Counted from the stretch's first letter, positions 1-8,285 are shown. The stretch: 47,047 bases of DNA from Legionella rowbothamii (GCF_900639985.1 NZ_CAAAIM010000012.1:1-47047); one strand, 5' to 3'. Notes: generated by a model from the sequence alone, not told the origin. A program made the numbers and translations.

Positions 1-978
1 GAGAGCGCCCGTGAACAGGTTGTGAATGAGCTGACCGGGGTGCAAAGCGAATTAGAGGAACAGGTAAATGCGGTGCGCCGCTTAGAGCAGGATGCGGTGG
101 AATTAACTCATCAGAACCAAGCCTTGCGCTTGGAATTGCAGACTTCGTATCAAAGCACCGAAAAGGTTCGTCGAGAGTTAAGTGAGAAGTTGGCCCTGCA
201 CCAAAAAGCCGCGGACAGTGCTCAGTTAGCTGCCCAATCGACTTTAAATGAGTTGAAGTCTTTGCAAGAAGAACATGCGGGTTTGCATGATAAAGCACTG
301 CAGTTGGAAGAGGCCAACCGTAAGTTGTCCTCGCAGGTGATGTCCTTAGAAGCACGCGTAGACGAATTAAGCGAAGAGCAGGCGCACTTGCACATTTTAT
401 TGCGTACCGAGCAAGAGACGGTGACGCAAAGCAAAGAAATGCTAAGGGTCCAGGCCAAGCAACTGGAATCTGCAGAAGTGAGGGTAAGGCTGTTACAGGA
501 AGAGGCAGAAGCAACGGTTCTCGCTCATGCGCGTAGAGTAGAGGAATTGCAATCAGCGATTGCCCAAAACGATGATCACTCCGAGGAAGCCGCTCGAGTT
601 CTGCGTGAAACTCAAGAGCAGCATCAACTGGTTTTGAGGCAGCTCGAGCAACGCCTACGCTTGGCAGAGAGCGCCCGTGAACAGGTTATGAATGAGCTGA
701 CCGGGGTGCAAAGCGAATTAGAGGAACAGGTAAATGCGGTGCGCCGCTTAGAACAGGATGCAGTGGAATTAACTCGTCAGAACCAAGCCTTGCGCCTGGA
801 GTTGCAGACTTCGCATCACAGCACCGAAAAGGTTCGTCGAGAGTTAAGTGAGAAGTTGGCCCTGCACCAAAAAGCCGCGGACAGTGCTCAGTTAGCTGCC
901 CAATCGACTTTAAATGAGTTGAAGTCTTTGCAAGAGGAACATGCGCGTTTGCGCGATAAAGCGCTGCAGCTGGAGGAA
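1..978 (+). repeat. Intragenic direct repeat, 666-bp period
   Basis: Bases 1-312 and 667-978 encode nearly the same coiled-coil stretch, both opening with gagagcgcccgtgaacaggt. Differences are mostly single bases. The second copy breaks off after the shared K-A-L-Q-L-E-E segment. Because the window starts exactly at the repeat boundary, more copies may lie upstream. Confidence 0.85.
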
Positions 979-2910
979 AGCAATCTTGAGTTATCAGCGA
1001 AAGTAATACAACTTGAAGAGGCAGAATCGAGAGTTCAAGCAGAGGCACATCTCAAACAATTGGAAATTAAGCGTTTGACGGGCCTACTGGGCACCGTGGC
1101 TCGACAAAAAGCCATACTTTCTCTGAGGGCAGTGATTGAATCCAGCAACAATCTTGTTTTGTTACGGATAGTTGCTACTGCTAAAAGCAAAGAGGAGTTG
1201 ATTGGTGTTGGGTTAAATCCTGCAGAGGTCAAGGCTTTGGGAAATGTGCCATCAGCATTTACTGAAATTAATAAGACAGGAAGAAGACGTCTGGCAGCAT
1301 TAGAGAAAAATGCAATTGCTGTGCTAAAAGAACAAGTTGGAGTTGGTGGGGAAGCGTTGCTACTCAAAGTTAAATTAGCAACTAGCAATGAAGATTTAGA
1401 GGCTGCTGGTTTAGATAAAAAGCAAATAGCTTTTTTAAAAAACAAGAATTTTTATACGCATCTACTTAAAATCGCTGTTTCCAGACTAGATCAGAATCAA
1501 AAGGCAATTGTCGCTATTAAAGCAATAATTGAGAAAAGTATTGATGTGGAATTTTTAAAAACTTTAGCCAAAGCCACAAAAAATGAGCATTTAACCATAG
1601 GGCTGCCACATCAATATGTGAAGGATTTAGTTAATCCTGATGTGTATAGAATATTTGTAGTATTGGCAAATGAACGACTACAAAAATTGGAGGCATCTCA
1701 AACTAAAGCGATGCCCAACGTACCTAAGAAGGCTAATTTGCTAATCGAAAAAGACGGCTTTTTAGGGTTTAAAGATGATAAAGTAAAAAGAGATCAGTTA
1801 GATGAAGGACTACCTAAATGCGAGAGTAGTTATGAGGCAGATACTGAAGTTGGACCCTTGATTAAGGGAACTTTGGGTGTATATAAAGGGACGCGAGTAG
1901 AAAATGAAGAAGTTGCTCGTTCACAAAAAGTATTTAAGAGCAGTGGCCAAGATAAGGTGACCGGTGTTGCCCTTTTAGTCCAAGATCAGACGGGGCGAGT
2001 TGTTGATAAATCTTATGGAAAATTTGATTTGCAACAGAAAACAGATATTGCATTGAGACAAGCACAAATGTTTCTTCTTAACTATAACGCAGATAATCAG
2101 AAGAGGAGCAAGAAGGAAATTTATCTTTGGGGACCCGTAGCTGGGAGCAGTAAAGTATTCGCTGCTTTGTTATATCTTAAACATAATGATCCTACACTTG
2201 CAGATGTTGTTATAAAATCTTCGACTAGCGGTTTTGCTGGTCCCCGATACAACTGGTATACCCGTAATAAAGTTAGTGAACAAAACTTTATAAAAAAACA
2301 TTTGGATATGGATTTCTTAACGCAAAAAGGAAAACTAGTATCCGAGCAAAGTGCGCAAACAAGAAAAGTTTTGTACTCAGCTGAAAAAGGAAAAAGTGTA
2401 CCAACGAGTACGGCACTTTTAAAAAATTTATATGAGGGAGATGAACTTAGCGCTGAAGGAGATATTAGAAAAATTTCTTATCAAGAAGCAATAACTGTGC
2501 TTAATCAACAGCATAAAGCAAAAGTTAAAGTTAATATTCTTTTAAATGTTTTTGAAGAGGACATTAGCGATATTGAAAATGATAAGGCATTTAGAGTTGC
2601 AACTTTATTACATAAGAGATTGAACAAACTGAAAGAAGAGGCGTTCAAAGAACCCATTGATTTTGATGCACTGAAGCAGTTTTCTGAACAATCTAAAGTT
2701 GTCATAGAACAGGCGATACCAGTCCTAGAGGAGAGTTTGGGGAGAAGTTATTTGGATAATCTTTCGAAAGAGATCGGTATTGTAATAGAAAAAATGTCGC
2801 CATTGACGAGTTTAGGTAGTTTGAGTTTGGGTGCTGAGAAACGAGCTTATCCAACCCGGAGAGAGCACGATCGAACAGATGAAAATATGCCGCGGAACGG
2901 TTTAAGCTAA
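1..2910 (+). CDS. Large coiled-coil protein, candidate Dot/Icm effector (5' end outside window)
   Basis: The frame is open from base 1, so the true start lies upstream; 969 residues are visible. Residues 1 to about 350 are a continuous Glu/Gln/Leu-rich heptad coiled coil. Within it nt 1-312 recur almost unchanged at nt 667-978, a 222-residue repeat period. Nt 1102-1690 hold three diverged helical modules of about 65 residues, each opening with an A-I-x-x-L/I-K/R pattern and carrying an L-x-x-x-G-L core. The C-terminal ~400 residues are globular with no domain I recognise. The coiled-coil part is near 50% GC and the C-terminal part falls to 25-40% in sampled lines, so the gene looks mosaic. 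Long coiled coils of this kind are common among Legionella secreted effectors; that role is inferred. Confident as a gene, unsure of function. Confidence 0.85.
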   Translation, partial: ESAREQVVNELTGVQSELEEQVNAVRRLEQDAVELTHQNQALRLELQTSYQSTEKVRRELSEKLALHQKAADSAQLAAQSTLNELKSLQEEHAGLHDKALQLEEANRKLSSQVMSLEARVDELSEEQAHLHILLRTEQETVTQSKEMLRVQAKQLESAEVRVRLLQEEAEATVLAHARRVEELQSAIAQNDDHSEEAARVLRETQEQHQLVLRQLEQRLRLAESAREQVMNELTGVQSELEEQVNAVRRLEQDAVELTRQNQALRLELQTSHHSTEKVRRELSEKLALHQKAADSAQLAAQSTLNELKSLQEEHARLRDKALQLEESNLELSAKVIQLEEAESRVQAEAHLKQLEIKRLTGLLGTVARQKAILSLRAVIESSNNLVLLRIVATAKSKEELIGVGLNPAEVKALGNVPSAFTEINKTGRRRLAALEKNAIAVLKEQVGVGGEALLLKVKLATSNEDLEAAGLDKKQIAFLKNKNFYTHLLKIAVSRLDQNQKAIVAIKAIIEKSIDVEFLKTLAKATKNEHLTIGLPHQYVKDLVNPDVYRIFVVLANERLQKLEASQTKAMPNVPKKANLLIEKDGFLGFKDDKVKRDQLDEGLPKCESSYEADTEVGPLIKGTLGVYKGTRVENEEVARSQKVFKSSGQDKVTGVALLVQDQTGRVVDKSYGKFDLQQKTDIALRQAQMFLLNYNADNQKRSKKEIYLWGPVAGSSKVFAALLYLKHNDPTLADVVIKSSTSGFAGPRYNWYTRNKVSEQNFIKKHLDMDFLTQKGKLVSEQSAQTRKVLYSAEKGKSVPTSTALLKNLYEGDELSAEGDIRKISYQEAITVLNQQHKAKVKVNILLNVFEEDISDIENDKAFRVATLLHKRLNKLKEEAFKEPIDFDALKQFSEQSKVVIEQAIPVLEESLGRSYLDNLSKEIGIVIEKMSPLTSLGSLSLGAEKRAYPTRREHDRTDENMPRNGLS

Positions 2911-3394
2911 AAAAAGAATTTTTACAAGTTAATTAGGAGGGAATTGGTTTGTCAACAGCCCCTGTAGACCGTATTAGGCTTAATGGTTTTGAATTTCAAT
3001 GTTAAGCAGCATCTGGGATTTCTTCACGCACAATTATTAAAAAGGACAGGAAATTGCATGGAGTTTTTGCAGGGAATGCGATCCAGAAAGTTATTTCCTG
3101 ATTACTAGCTAAGCTCAACAGTGTTGTACTATCCTAAGTATTGGATGTCTTTTTTCTGATTTTATGGGGTTTGATGCAATGCACTTGCCAGTATTTACTA
3201 TATTGCTGTTTCAGTATGAAATTCATATTGCTTGGTTTTGGGATTAATAATAAGCAAAGGTTGATTGACGAAGTCTCTATGTGAAAATGATATTCATAAA
3301 TTGTTCGAGTTCATCACAAAGTGAAACCTACTTGATTACAAAAGGATAATAAAGGTTTTCATGATTTAATAATAATTAGGCAACGTCCCTAAAG

Positions 3395-3446
3395 TATTTG
3401 AATTGAAAATCTTCATCGGCGGTTCGACTCCGTCTCTGAGCTACCC
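3395..3446 (+). pseudogene. tRNA-like 3' fragment (tRNA-Phe-like)
   Basis: The stretch contains attgaaaatc, as in the anticodon arm of tRNA-Phe(GAA). It then has a T-arm with ggttcgactcc, whose flanks pair (ggcgg with ccgtc, one G-T pair), and an acceptor-like ctgagctacc end. No 5' half that folds with it is visible, the anticodon stem is broken and the variable loop is too short. It therefore looks like a decayed copy or an integration-site remnant rather than a working tRNA. Confidence 0.4.
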
Positions 3447-3473
3447 TAGAAATCAATCTCTATGGTAGCTCAG
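3436..3473. terminator. Hairpin, 10-bp stem, 18-nt loop
   Basis: CTGAGCTACC (3436-3445) is the exact reverse complement of GGTAGCTCAG (3464-3473). It sits between two convergent genes, so it could end either transcript, but no T-run follows. The left arm is the 3' end of the tRNA-like fragment. Confidence 0.4.
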
Positions 3474-3515
3474 CCCCAAGTTGATACAAACCTTAAGCTA
3501 TTAAATAGAATAACT

Positions 3516-4838
3516 TCATTTCTTTGGTGAAAGTAAAGTGCTTTTTATATCCTCATTTTTTTCTGGTTCATCCTCGAAAGGTTCGTCAGAAGTAAACTTT
3601 AATTTTTTGTTTTCTTCCAAATCATTATCACGCTTTCGTTTAGGCCATTTAAAAAAGACTATTTCGTCATTGATTAATTGCTTTCGTAAATACTGAAAAT
3701 TATAAGCAATCGCTTTATCTAGGGCTTTATTTAACGGCATCGGATCAGAGCTAAAAATGTTGGCTATTGTAAGGGTAGGAAAATCTATCTTATTTTTGCT
3801 GAATTCATTCTGAATAGCAGGTAATAAGATCAGCGGAGCAACAAACTCAAATAAAGAATGACCACCGTTATAAAATAAAAGGGTAGAAATATAGAGTTTA
3901 AAAAAAGACTGGAATTCCTTATGGGATTCACTAAAATAACCTTCATTTTTTTGATTAAAAAAGGATAGCGCGCGTAACTGACAAAGCATACTACCGGAAA
4001 TAGAATTAGAAAATGGATGCATCTGGCGGGAAAAGTTTAATGCCGGCCACATCTTTCCAAACACAAATCGTGATTGATCACTACCTTTTAGAAAAGGGAT
4101 AATCGATTCTGCCATAGCCTTGTCATCCGAAGGTAAAGGCATGTGTCCTTTCATTAAACCAAAATGCTGGGATCGAACATTACCTGCATGATTGGAAGCC
4201 TCCTGTGGTGTTGTTGGTAATAGTTCTTTCCCGCGCGCATCTTCTGCATAAATCCCTTTTCCATAAATATTAAGAGGAAGATTAATCTTATCTGATTGTG
4301 CACAATTTACTGCAAGAAAAGATGCTCGAATAAATAACTCAATAACTAATTTTTGGTTTGCTTTAAGCGTTGGAAATAATTCCCCTGTCTTAAGCCTTCT
4401 CATGTAATCAGCATATTCTTTCTGTACATTAGAGTCACCTTCTTCTGAATTCCCTTCTAATACAGCATAGCATTTTCTATAACGGACAAGATCATTAGTT
4501 TTAATCAATTGTTCTAATTTATTTACATATTTGATTAGTTTATTGAGATCGACTTCGTGGGTATCATGCATTAGGGTTTCATACGCTAAATGGGTTTCAA
4601 AATACCGGCGTGTAGGGTCATTATTGATCACGGAAGGTTCTACGATGATTTTATAAGGTCGGAAAAGACGTTTATTACTACCTACATACTGATCAAACTT
4701 CGAGCAATCGTTAGGATTGCAGAGACCATTTAAATACAAAGTTGTTAATATTTTTATGTCTTTATCTGATGATTTTTTTTTATAATGATCTATAAGTAGT
4801 AATACCGCTTGACCGGGAGAAATAATCTTTTTAGCCAC
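3516..4838 (-). CDS. Candidate effector with basic nuclear-localisation-like motif and acidic tail
   Basis: This 440-residue protein matches no enzyme family I know. It is soluble, with no signal peptide or membrane helix. Near the C-terminus is W-P-K-R-K-R-D-N, which resembles a classical monopartite nuclear localisation signal. It is followed by an acidic, Glu-rich tail (EENKK, DEPFEDEPEKNED) ending in S-P-K-K. Short Glu-rich C-terminal blocks are a known feature of Dot/Icm substrates. The central region has conserved-looking blocks (GLMKGHMPLPSDD, MHPFSNSISGSMLCQLRAL), as in Legionella-restricted protein families. It starts with ATG and is divergent from the 2H-phosphoesterase gene, 140 bp away. 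Translocation and nuclear targeting are inference. Confidence 0.75.
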   Translation of the reverse strand: MAKKIISPGQAVLLLIDHYKKKSSDKDIKILTTLYLNGLCNPNDCSKFDQYVGSNKRLFRPYKIIVEPSVINNDPTRRYFETHLAYETLMHDTHEVDLNKLIKYVNKLEQLIKTNDLVRYRKCYAVLEGNSEEGDSNVQKEYADYMRRLKTGELFPTLKANQKLVIELFIRASFLAVNCAQSDKINLPLNIYGKGIYAEDARGKELLPTTPQEASNHAGNVRSQHFGLMKGHMPLPSDDKAMAESIIPFLKGSDQSRFVFGKMWPALNFSRQMHPFSNSISGSMLCQLRALSFFNQKNEGYFSESHKEFQSFFKLYISTLLFYNGGHSLFEFVAPLILLPAIQNEFSKNKIDFPTLTIANIFSSDPMPLNKALDKAIAYNFQYLRKQLINDEIVFFKWPKRKRDNDLEENKKLKFTSDEPFEDEPEKNEDIKSTLLSPKK

Positions 4839-4978
4839 ATTGACACCTAATATCGAACTTTAAGTCTTTATATTATAGATCTATTAATGCTCAATTGGGT
4901 AAAAAAATACCATAAATATTTTACTTGATAACTAAAAGCGTATAAAATGTACATAAAAACGACCTTTGTGAGTGCTTT

Positions 4979-5761
4979 ATGGGCAAAATAAATGAGGAAG
5001 GAAAATTCACACCATTTCCCGGATTATCAGTTATATCCAGCATTCATTCTGAGGATGAGCCGTTTTGGAAAAATATATTTAATTTTTTACAGCAAGACCC
5101 TCTTATAGCCGAGCACTATTCATTGCTTCCAGTAACCAGTTATCATATGACCACTTATAATTTATTTGTGCAAAATCATACATCTGAAGATCAGTGGCTG
5201 GCATTTATTGATAAGAACTTGACATTTTTCCAATTAATGCATGAGCATTTACTGATGTTTTTAAATTTCTCCCCTTCAATTACACAAAGTACAAAGATTA
5301 TTACCAAGCCTGTATTACAATTAGTAGTAGATATTCCAACAGCACAAAAAGATAAAATTGTGAGCATTGCTTCATTTTTTAATTTAACTGAAAATATTGC
5401 TTTTCCTTTTCATATCACCTTAGGTTATCAACATAAAGCATTAAATCACACGGAGCACGAAAAGATAGAAAAAACACTATCGGCAAATGTCCATAAGCTA
5501 ATGCTATCTAACACAGTTCCATCCTTAAAACCTCCCACTCTGAGCTACTTTAATGATATGACCGCATTTATACCTTGGGATGGCCGTATTAATCCTTTTA
5601 GAACCTCCTCGACCAGCATATTGGGCGCCTCTCCTCCAATGCAAGAAAAACAATTGATAGTCAATTCTTTCTCTCAGAACAATAATAATACCTTCTTTTC
5701 CGAAGAGAAAAATAACTCAACAAATCAAGATGAATGCACCAACAAGAACTCATTAAAGTAA
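4979..5761 (+). CDS. 2H phosphoesterase-like protein (DUF1868 type)
   Basis: The 260-residue protein has two H-x-T motifs about 90 residues apart: H56-M-T58 in SYHMTTYNL and H145-I-T147 in FPFHITLGYQ. This spacing and the following aromatic/hydrophobic residues are the hallmark of the 2H phosphoesterase superfamily, which acts on cyclic phosphate or RNA-end substrates. The flanking text resembles the DUF1868 branch. The last ~45 residues are Asn/Ser/Glu-rich and probably disordered, as in secreted Legionella proteins. There is no signal peptide. It lies next to another candidate effector, so secretion is plausible but unproven. Substrate unknown. Confidence 0.7.
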   Translation: MGKINEEGKFTPFPGLSVISSIHSEDEPFWKNIFNFLQQDPLIAEHYSLLPVTSYHMTTYNLFVQNHTSEDQWLAFIDKNLTFFQLMHEHLLMFLNFSPSITQSTKIITKPVLQLVVDIPTAQKDKIVSIASFFNLTENIAFPFHITLGYQHKALNHTEHEKIEKTLSANVHKLMLSNTVPSLKPPTLSYFNDMTAFIPWDGRINPFRTSSTSILGASPPMQEKQLIVNSFSQNNNNTFFSEEKNNSTNQDECTNKNSLK

Positions 5762-5798
5762 CTGCATTAATGTAATGAGGGCACCATCAATTTAACTT

Positions 5799-6182
5799 TT
5801 GCTTTTTCTGGCCCCTTCACTAGTTAAGTTGACGATGATGGCTTTCGAAGCGATTTGTCTTGGACTTACATATGAGGATGAAAAAAAGCGTGCACTTTCA
5901 TCAGTCTATGCACCACTCTTAAAACCTTTTACAATGTTTTCTATATTTGAGTTATCCCCTAAATATTATTTAGAACATTTACGACTTCGCTTGGCCCAAT
6001 CCTCGACTGTACCTAGTTTTCATAATTTAAGTATTGAGGAGATGGTGAGGGTAGTATTTCAAACACTAGCTTCTACATGCGCTGAAAAAGAATACGATCT
6101 CATAGTAACATCTCTTTTGAAATCGATTCAAAATTCTGATGCGGAACATATAAGTAGAGAAAGCTCCTGTAATAGCATTTAA
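5799..6182 (+). CDS. Short hypothetical ORF inside an inverted-repeat cassette
   Basis: The ORF encodes up to 127 residues. The first start is poor, and a start at the in-frame ATGATG (MMAFEA, about 5835) seems more likely. The sequence is helical and looks like genuine protein but matches nothing I recognise. It may be a fragment of a larger effector. The ORF is almost exactly bracketed by 23-bp imperfect inverted repeats (5815-5837 and 6188-6210), and the left arm overlaps its first codons, which weakens the case for the annotated start. No good ribosome binding site is seen. Confidence 0.35.
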   Translation: MLFLAPSLVKLTMMAFEAICLGLTYEDEKKRALSSVYAPLLKPFTMFSIFELSPKYYLEHLRLRLAQSSTVPSFHNLSIEEMVRVVFQTLASTCAEKEYDLIVTSLLKSIQNSDAEHISRESSCNSI

Positions 6183-6210
6183 ATGGGCATCCTCAGCTTA
6201 ACTAGTGAAG
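5815..6210. repeat. ~396-bp segment bounded by 23-bp inverted repeats
   Basis: 5815-5837 begins CTTCACTAGTTAAG. The reverse complement of 6188-6210 begins with the same 14 bases and continues with 7 of the next 9 identical (21 of 23 overall). A 15-bp piece of the left arm, AGTTAAGTTGACGAT, recurs in direct orientation at 6330-6344. This could be a small non-autonomous mobile element or the ends of one. I saw no clear target-site duplication. Confidence 0.5.
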
Positions 6211-6443
6211 TGGCGAGGATTGGTATCCTTGAACATCGAGCGAATCGGTTTCGAAGGGATAACCGTATCTTTTCGGTTTTCTTTCCAGGAGCGCGCTTCT
6301 CCTGTAAATAAACTACAGTGTAGAGCATAAGTTAAGTTGACGATTCTTAGTATGGATATCCAAAAATTTTTATTATCAAAAGTTAAACAGATAAATGCTG
6401 TAAGTGTTAAATTTAAGGTCGTAATGCTCATTACGATGGAGAT

Positions 6444-6863
6444 GTGCCCAATACAGTAAAAGCATTTGATGAGCAAAAAGAAAATGAGCTTTTTGCGCGC
6501 CGTTTGGGAGACAAAGCCCCTTTAATAGGTGATTATGCTCAAAGTGAACAAAGAGAAAAAGCAGATGCCCTTCTAAATGCTGAAAAATCGCCTAACCTTG
6601 ATAGTACTAAAGAAGGCTGTATTAAAGAACTAGAAAGATATATTAATTCACGTGGATCACTTTATGAGGGTAAATTTAGCCCCTCCTTGACAACAAAAAT
6701 ATTTAGAGACAAAGATTTAACCCTTTATAAAGTCGCAGTAACACTGACACTGATCGAAAATATTAGAAATGCCAATTCGTTAGAGGGCATACGGGATCTG
6801 TTAGAGGATACCTATAAGTCCGATCCTAATTATCGCAAAAAACTTTTTTTTCCAGTGGGTTAG
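6444..6863 (+). CDS. Hypothetical protein, probably a 3' remnant of a larger gene
   Basis: The frame gives 139 residues from a GTG. The same frame is coding-like a few codons upstream (NAHYDGD before the GTG) but meets a TAA at 6414. A different frame from ATG 6352 reads 30-odd sensible codons up to the same place, which suggests a frameshift and a lost 5' end. The product is charged and helical with no signal peptide, membrane helix or known domain. Its surroundings are full of broken genes. Confidence 0.45.
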   Translation: MPNTVKAFDEQKENELFARRLGDKAPLIGDYAQSEQREKADALLNAEKSPNLDSTKEGCIKELERYINSRGSLYEGKFSPSLTTKIFRDKDLTLYKVAVTLTLIENIRNANSLEGIRDLLEDTYKSDPNYRKKLFFPVG

Positions 6864-6962
6864 AACGAAGTATGGCGAAATGCATTTCGATAACTGATGC
6901 CGTAATCAAAGCCGAGCCTCGTTCAGAGTTAAATGCCCAAATACAATAAAGGAAGATATCTA

Positions 6963-7168
6963 ATGCGGCGAGTACTGAGTTTATGTTTACTTTAAAGCTA
7001 TAGGATTTTCCTTTGCATCTTTGGAATTTGCTATCTGTATTGGTTTTTAGATGGCGGGTTTAATACCAGTGAGAAGGGATATTTTGGTTAATTGCGTATT
7101 ATAAGTTTTTCAAAAAATCGCTTGAAATAGAAAGTGAGCTTATGAAAGCTCCTTTCTATCGGGAATAA
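6963..7168 (+). pseudogene. Decayed small membrane-protein gene
   Basis: A good Shine-Dalgarno (aaggaag) precedes ATG 6963. The frame reads MRRVLSLCLL, stops at TAA 6993, then continues in the same frame as a hydrophobic segment (IFLCIFGICYLYWFLDGG). At about 7085 the reading shifts by one base to a clean C-terminus (WLIAYYKFFKKSLEIESEL) that ends at TAA 7166. The parts form one plausible ~67-residue single-pass membrane protein broken by one nonsense codon and one frameshift. Identity unknown. Confidence 0.45.
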
Positions 7169-7176
7169 CCAATTGC

Positions 7177-7725
7177 TTATTTTTCTGTATAAGGCAGCAT
7201 TTTTTTCAATACATCGTCTTTTAAAATAAGGTGATGATGTAATGCAGCAGCAACATGCAAACCAATCAATGTAGCAAAAGCATATCCTAATATGGAATGA
7301 GTTTGAAAATAAAAATCTGCCATTTGCTGATTTGTAGAGATTAAATTGGGTAAGTTAAATAAGCCAAAAAAGCTCACCGCTCGTCCATCAGCTGCTGCCA
7401 TTAAATAACCCAAGATAGGCATAGCCAATAGTAATATAAATAAGGAGTAATGAACTATCTTTGCCAGTATGTGTTGCCAATAAGGCTTATATAGGGCAGA
7501 AGGTCGAATAGTTACCATTCTCCATGCGATAAACAATATGGAGAGAAGCAAAATGGTTACACCAAATGATTTATGTAATAGCACGTATTGAGTTTTTATT
7601 GCATTGCTTATCGTCATAAGATTAGGTGCCCAAACCCAATAAAACTGGGCACAAACTAATAAAGCAATCACCCAGTGGAAGAACTTTGACATACTTCCAA
7701 ATGTATTTAGCGTATTTTTTAGCAT
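7177..7725 (-). CDS. Cytochrome b561 family protein (CybB/YceJ type)
   Basis: The 182-residue protein has four membrane helices and the histidines expected to bind two b-type haems: H17 (SKFFHW), H51 (LLHKSFG), H143 (QTHSILGY) and H157 (GLHVAAALHHH). Members of this family sit in the inner membrane and transfer electrons between quinol and periplasmic acceptors; some act as superoxide:ubiquinone oxidoreductases. Length and topology are normal. The gene stands alone. A 19-bp dyad (7841-7859) lies 116 bp upstream of the start and may be an operator. Confidence 0.9.
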   Translation of the reverse strand: MLKNTLNTFGSMSKFFHWVIALLVCAQFYWVWAPNLMTISNAIKTQYVLLHKSFGVTILLLSILFIAWRMVTIRPSALYKPYWQHILAKIVHYSLFILLLAMPILGYLMAAADGRAVSFFGLFNLPNLISTNQQMADFYFQTHSILGYAFATLIGLHVAAALHHHLILKDDVLKKMLPYTEK

Positions 7726-7840
7726 AAAAATTTCCCTAAACTAAATTTGTATTAATACTTCTGTGTATAAAAAATAGCTCTTTTTAAGTCTAACAAAAAA
7801 AACATGACTTGCTAAGACGCATTTGTCTCTATTGATTCAA

Positions 7841-7859
7841 TACCGTATTTTTTACTGTA
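7841..7859 (-). promoter_or_regulatory. 19-bp dyad, variant copy (7-bp arms, 5-bp spacer)
   Basis: TACCGTA-TTTTT-TACTGTA. Read on the minus strand it matches the dyad at 13198 and 25724 with one mismatch. It lies 116 bp upstream of the cytochrome b561 start. Confidence 0.45.
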
Positions 7860-8023
7860 TTTAGCTTACTTCTTTTAATATAAGATAGACAATCTTTATT
7901 CAATTTGGATTTATTTTCATTTTGAGTCTTGTTTTTGTTGATTGCTTCAAAAAAACTAGTACTGGTTCTTGGTGCCAAAGGGATTTGTAACTTAGTTTTT
8001 TAATGTATTAAGGGAAAACATTT

Positions 8024-8188
8024 ATGAACTTTTATATTGTCAGTACCCCCGTAGAATTAATTGAGCCAGCTGGGTTGGGGAAATGGTTTCCATCCTTGTT
8101 TTATATCTTAAATCCTAATCCTCCAATGAAACCAAGGGAAATGGATGCAACAATAATGGAAGAACATCTAAGATCGGTACATTGCTGA
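8024..8188 (+). CDS. Small 54-residue hypothetical protein
   Basis: ATG 8024 follows an agggaa ribosome-binding site at good spacing. The frame runs 54 codons to TGA 8186. The product begins MNFYIVSTPVELIEPAGLGK and ends in a charged helix with a terminal Cys. It is Pro-rich in the middle (LNPNPPMKP), with no signal peptide or known domain. It could be a real small gene or the head of a lost one. Confidence 0.4.
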   Translation: MNFYIVSTPVELIEPAGLGKWFPSLFYILNPNPPMKPREMDATIMEEHLRSVHC

Positions 8189-8259
8189 ATAAGAAAACTC
8201 TTACGCGTAGGAAAAAGTTAGGGCTGGGGTGAGAGAGATGTATATGAGATAAACCGTAA

Positions 8260-8285
8260 CCCGTATTAGCGCAACGTAATACGGG
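8260..8285. repeat. Palindromic intergenic element (CCCGTATTA ... TAATACGGG)
   Basis: CCCGTATTA (8260-8268) and TAATACGGG (8277-8285) pair around an 8-nt loop, in a context (cgtaac before, gatttc after) typical of short dispersed palindromes in gammaproteobacterial genomes. It lies between two convergent genes and may also work as a terminator. Confidence 0.5.

Larger units (their letters stand above)
2911..3515. other. 605-bp gene-free stretch with a tRNA-like fragment and a hairpin
   Basis: I find no convincing coding sequence between the coiled-coil gene and the convergent gene at 3516. The right-hand third holds the tRNA-like 3' half at about 3395-3446 and a 10-bp inverted repeat, described separately. 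The rest is AT-rich without visible structure. Confidence 0.5.

Noticed and set aside
6198..6476. 92-codon minus-strand frame
   Set aside because: It overlaps inverted-repeat DNA and the coding-like plus-strand frame, with no ribosome binding site and no protein-like pattern.
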